Shown here in pieces: positions 60,016-64,000 of a stretch of DNA of 64,000 nucleotides. Made by a program: the position numbers and the translations under genes. The notes under the pieces are model-generated. The model saw only the letters and a list, made by a program, of their open reading frames with translations, searched no databases and was not told where the DNA came from. This stretch comes from Haberlea rhodopensis (lineage: Eukaryota; Streptophyta; Magnoliopsida; Lamiales; Gesneriaceae): the NCBI GenBank assembly GCA_907163345.1, contig CAJQUN010000024.1, positions 5,208,001-5,272,000 on the forward strand, written 5' to 3'. The first letter of the stretch is position 1. Every line of letters begins with the position of its first letter.

Positions 60016-63000
60016 ATGTATCTGGGATATGCTCGAACTAGAGTTAGGACACTGAGTATAGACACAAATGAATTGTTTGTGCATGTGTCTGACTATCTGA
60101 TTTATATGCTCTTGCCTGCTATGTTTACATGTTCAATAATGAGAGTTTATTCATGTACTGGATTAGTAAGCAGGAATAATGAGATGTCATATCTCTGAAG
60201 ATTTTAATATGCTGATTTGCATATAATATAGAGAATTTGAATGCTGAGTTGCATAATTTAGAAAATTTGAATGCTGTGTTGCATATATTCTAGAGAATTT
60301 TATTTGTTAGCACTGATAGTTGCTGACCGGATGATGATGTGGAATAAGTGATGAGAACATCTCTGACTTGAGATTTATGTTTTGATTTTATGATGGATAG
60401 TTAGTGTTTGGACAGGTAGCAGTGTTATGAACTGTAAGAGCTGTTTAGCGAACATGTAGGCACTGCAAACTGTTAATTGAATTATAACTTAGTGATATGC
60501 ATCCATTATTGGGAATTTTATTTATCACTTTGGGATTTATTCTTGTGATTAGTGGGATGACACTAGAACTATTTAAAACCCATTTTGTCGATTGACATCG
60601 GGAATTTGAGTCTGAAAGACCAGGTAATACGTATGAGTTTACGTCAAAACCTGTGCACGTCGAGATGATGATTTAGAACTTGAGGATATTGAAAATAGTG
60701 ATACTCAATTGAAGAATAGAGTATAGTTGTTGTAAGAAACAACGAGAATTGTTGATTATTGTGGACTTGAGAAATGGAAATATCTGCTTAATCTCAATAG
60801 CTATTCACTAGTGAAGATATTAGATTTTGACTAAGGAATAAGACACCAATGTGGTGCGAAGTAATTAGAACTGGATTAAAGATTAATGAAGTGACTATCA
60901 TTGGGATAATCCAAGTAGTCCTGGAAAAGTTTCAGAAGTATCACTTAAATTTATCCAGCTCTAGTAGTTCTAAAGGGACTATGAGATTGTAGAATACCAA
61001 ATCTTTTGAGGTCACTGTGGATGCAAATATCTACTGATCCATTTGAAAGAATGATAAGAACTGATATTGATTGTGGCCAGTCAGAGCATGTCTGTTACTA
61101 CTCGAGAATAGATGCAGCCATAACAACAAATACCCTGAGCTAGGGGTAGATATCATGGTGGTTATTCTTTATGACCACTCAGTTTCAGCAGCAGTTGATT
61201 ACCTGTGGACCAGAGAGTATACCTTGACAATGGGATTGAGATGTCTCCAGGATATATAACCATTTCGATTTTGGCAATGATAGAGATGCTAGTGATCACA
61301 GATACATGTTGTGTATTGGACACGGCACGAGTTTGATTTGAGATAAAATCATTGGTTTCATATATTGCATCAAATGTGCATTGATAATAATGATTTGGAA
61401 AATACGTCAGCAGTATTATATACTATCCACACTTGTAATAGTGAACTGTAGCTTACAATTTTATGATAGTGATGTGGATTTGAATTTAATGGTGTTGCTC
61501 ATATATGGTTTTGATTGTATCAAGAGTATGGATACTCTGATAAATTTTGAGATATAGGAAGTTGATAAAGGGTATAATGAATTTTCGACTGTTTTGTGGC
61601 CCCAAAATGAAATATTTATAGCCACGAATAGCGAGCTAAGATACTGATAGTATCAGCTATGAAAATATTGTTGTTGCGATATTTGGAAAATGAAGGATAT
61701 TTGATCATAAGCAGTTAATGCTGGTCAGGAAGAATCGATGTTGACTGATATCTTAGTGGTAAGAAAACTTACCAAGATTTTTCTGAAGAAATAAAAGAAT
61801 TTCCACTAGAGAAGGAAATCGATTTTAACTTCGTTGATGCCAAGGAATAGATTTGATATCGAAAGTACTGTATGGAATGTCATCAGCAAAGTTAACAGAT
61901 ACGGAAGAATAGTTGCAGAATCTTCTCGATACGAGTATAAATGTCTGAGTATGTCACTTGAGGAAACATCAGTATTGTTCGTGAAGAAGAAAGATGATAT
62001 TATGAAGACGTGTATCGACTAAAGGTAGTTGAATCAGGCTATTGTCGAGAATAAATACCCACTGCCTAAGATCGAGAAGTAAATGATCAATTGTAAGAAA
62101 CTTGAAGTATAAGAAGAACGATTTTTACTCTGGTTACCATCAGTTTGAGTCAGAAGAGAAAATGTCCTCTAGGCAATTGATCAAACCAGATATAGCCATT
62201 TTGAATTTTTGGTAATGTCGTGTGGTCTGACAACTATACCGGTAGAGTTATGAATTTGATGAAGAAAATTTTCCGTAACTTTTAGGCGGAAGTGTAATCA
62301 TATTCATCAGTGGTATACTAGTGTATACGAGATCCGGAAAGAACCACACAGAACACATGTGATTGATTTTTCAGACGCTTCGTGAAGCTCAAAGGGTGTA
62401 CCAAGTTATTGAAATGTAAATCTTGATTGAATCAAGTGTTGTTTTGGGATAGGTGATATCATCTCACCAGATACCTGTTGATTCCAGTAAAGTAAAGATA
62501 GTACTAATTTGACCAAGACCAATCATTGTACTCAAGATGAAAAGTTTTATGAATTTTGACAGATACTACAGGCTTTTACGGAAGGATATTCTAGAATAGC
62601 CTGTCTTATGAACTAATTGACCAAGAAGAAATTTGATATTCGTTTGGTCAGATAAATGAGAAAGCTGTTTTCATAACTGAAACTTAAATGGAAGTGAACT
62701 ACATCCCCAATGTTGATGTGGTTAACCGATTCAGGGAGATATGTAGTTGTGCAAATACGTATGTCAAAGATTGAAGATATGTTCTAATGTATCATGAAAA
62801 GATGATTGCATATTCTTGAGATATAAGCGATGACTGGATTTATTAAAGAATTTGACTTTGATAGTCAATATAAATCAAGGGAAATGAAACTAGTAGCAGA
62901 TGTACTGAACCTAAAAGTGCAAGGTGCAATGGTAGCATCGATGTTTGCTTTGCAGTTTGATAACATCTGATTTTGAAGATCGGAAAGACTCGAAGGACAG

Positions 63001-64000
63001 ACCCATACAGATATTGAGTTAAGAAATTGGTTGTCTTATCAACCAAGTAAATTTAGTATGCCATTTAGTGGTGGTTGCGAATGAAAAATCAGTATATAGC
63101 ATCAAATTTTACTGATTTGAAAGACGTATTACAGTAGAAAGCACACTATAGAGAACATAGTGTTATTCTGGGAATGATGAGATGTATCATTCTTGAGATC
63201 CTATTTCTGACGGGATGGTATAGAGAAAGAAATTTTGGAAAATTTCGTGGCAAATTGTTTGGCATGTCAACAGTTCAAGATAAAAGACGATACCTATTGG
63301 AATACTACGGATTTTGTAAGTGCCACAATGAATTTTGGAAATTTCTAGCTTTGAGTTTTATAGCTCAATTGTTTAGATCAAACAGAGATTGTGAAACAAG
63401 TTGAATAGGAATTGATTGACTATTCAATACAAGATATTGAGTTCATATGATAGTCTATATGTGTATGAGAAAATGAAATGTTTAAGATGTGGTTTAGTTG
63501 CAGTGAGTTTATGTAACAATTGTATTAGATAGAGATCAAGGATACTATCCAATAAAACTGTTTTCAGAATTCATGGGTAATAAGTTAGCAATGAGTATTG
63601 CTTATCATACCCAAACTGAGAGAATTATCCAGACTCTGGAAGTTATGTCTCGATTAATAGTGATGAATTTAGTGAGAATTGACAAAAATTATTGTGCACC
63701 GATGGAAATATTCCTATAATTTAAGCTTCGGACAACTTTTGGGATGGCATCGGTTCAGGTTTTGTAGAGCCAGAATTACCGATCGCTGATATGATGATAG
63801 GAAATTGATAATGAATTTTTGGCATAACTTGAGATTGTTGACGAAATGCTAGGAACGATAAATGTTTCACGAAAATGATTGAAATTGGCTTCAGGTGAGC
63901 AAATTTGCTACGCCAAAGAGAAATATATCGTTAGACTTCGAGTTGAGAATCAGGTAAATATGAAGATATTACCTTTGCGATGATCAATATGATTCGTTAA
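60016..64000 (+). pseudogene. Decayed chromovirus-type Gypsy gag-pol
   Basis: The region is not translatable, but domain traces appear in canonical order across frames and stops. They are a possible protease trace (near 61290-61380); RT with VLFVKKKDDIMKTCID (61970-62022) and ENKYPLPKIE (about 62050); FISGILVYTRS (about 62300), where the catalytic YIDD should be; FQTLREAQ (about 62370); the RNase H end KLVADVLNLK (about 62885-62915); and integrase HTQTERIIQTLE (about 63610) with SQNYRSLI (about 63760), matching the usual RKCRSPI block. Loss of the RT Asp pair, and stops throughout, show an old dead copy. The 3' LTR lies beyond the window. Confidence 0.8.

Overview
The window is nuclear DNA from a flowering plant. 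It has one recognisable host gene at the left edge; nearly all the rest is nested retrotransposons and a large satellite array. The host gene (minus strand, about 1-3727) is RABF1/ARA6, a plant-specific Rab5-type GTPase, seven coding exons of which lie inside the window. The retroelement types (Athila, SIRE-type Copia, chromovirus-type Gypsy) and the accessory ORF at 30657-31181 fit a eudicot. A Lamiales-like asterid is my weak guess, from memory of similar ORFs.

Layout. 1-3.9 kb: RABF1 and its promoter side. 3.9-15 kb: AT-rich intergenic DNA with a long-TIR MITE (4041-4365), two copies of a GC-ended MITE-like element in opposite orientation (6679-7245 and 9321-9708), an LTR-like relic, and a small TRIM-like element (10409-13394) whose 5' LTR is split by about 2.65 kb of other LTR sequence. 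15.0-30.7 kb: an Athila graveyard. It holds a plus-strand element with gag-protease remnants but no RT/integrase, broken by a minus-strand solo LTR (17573-19858), then fragments in both orientations. One Athila LTR is itself interrupted by a young, internally deleted SIRE-like element (25378-28734) with a perfect TCCTA target duplication. A scaffold gap of 500 N lies at 15467-15966. 30.7-37.6 kb: a minus-strand SIRE-type Copia element with a near-intact pol, a frameshifted gag, a PBS and part of its 5' LTR, plus an accessory ORF that runs into Athila sequence.

37.6-56.0 kb: about 18.4 kb of tandem satellite, monomer about 161 bp and roughly 114 copies. Most monomers carry a 14-bp CCCGGG-centred palindrome and a telo-box-like TTTTAGGGTTTT. 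56.0-57.1 kb is unassigned. 57.1-64.0 kb: a chromovirus-type Gypsy element with a 2860-bp 5' LTR, a PBS and a heavily decayed gag-pol that runs off the window.

The most unusual signal is in the Athila LTRs. Four copies carry clusters of 14-bp palindromes arranged as pairs 20-22 bp apart (two DNA turns). In three of them a TATA-like motif follows. The palindrome sequence differs between copies (GGCGATCGATCGCC, GGCGTAATTACGCC, CTCGATCGATCGAG) while the spacing is kept. This looks like a modular U3 control array with changing specificity. No tRNA, rRNA or CRISPR locus was seen.
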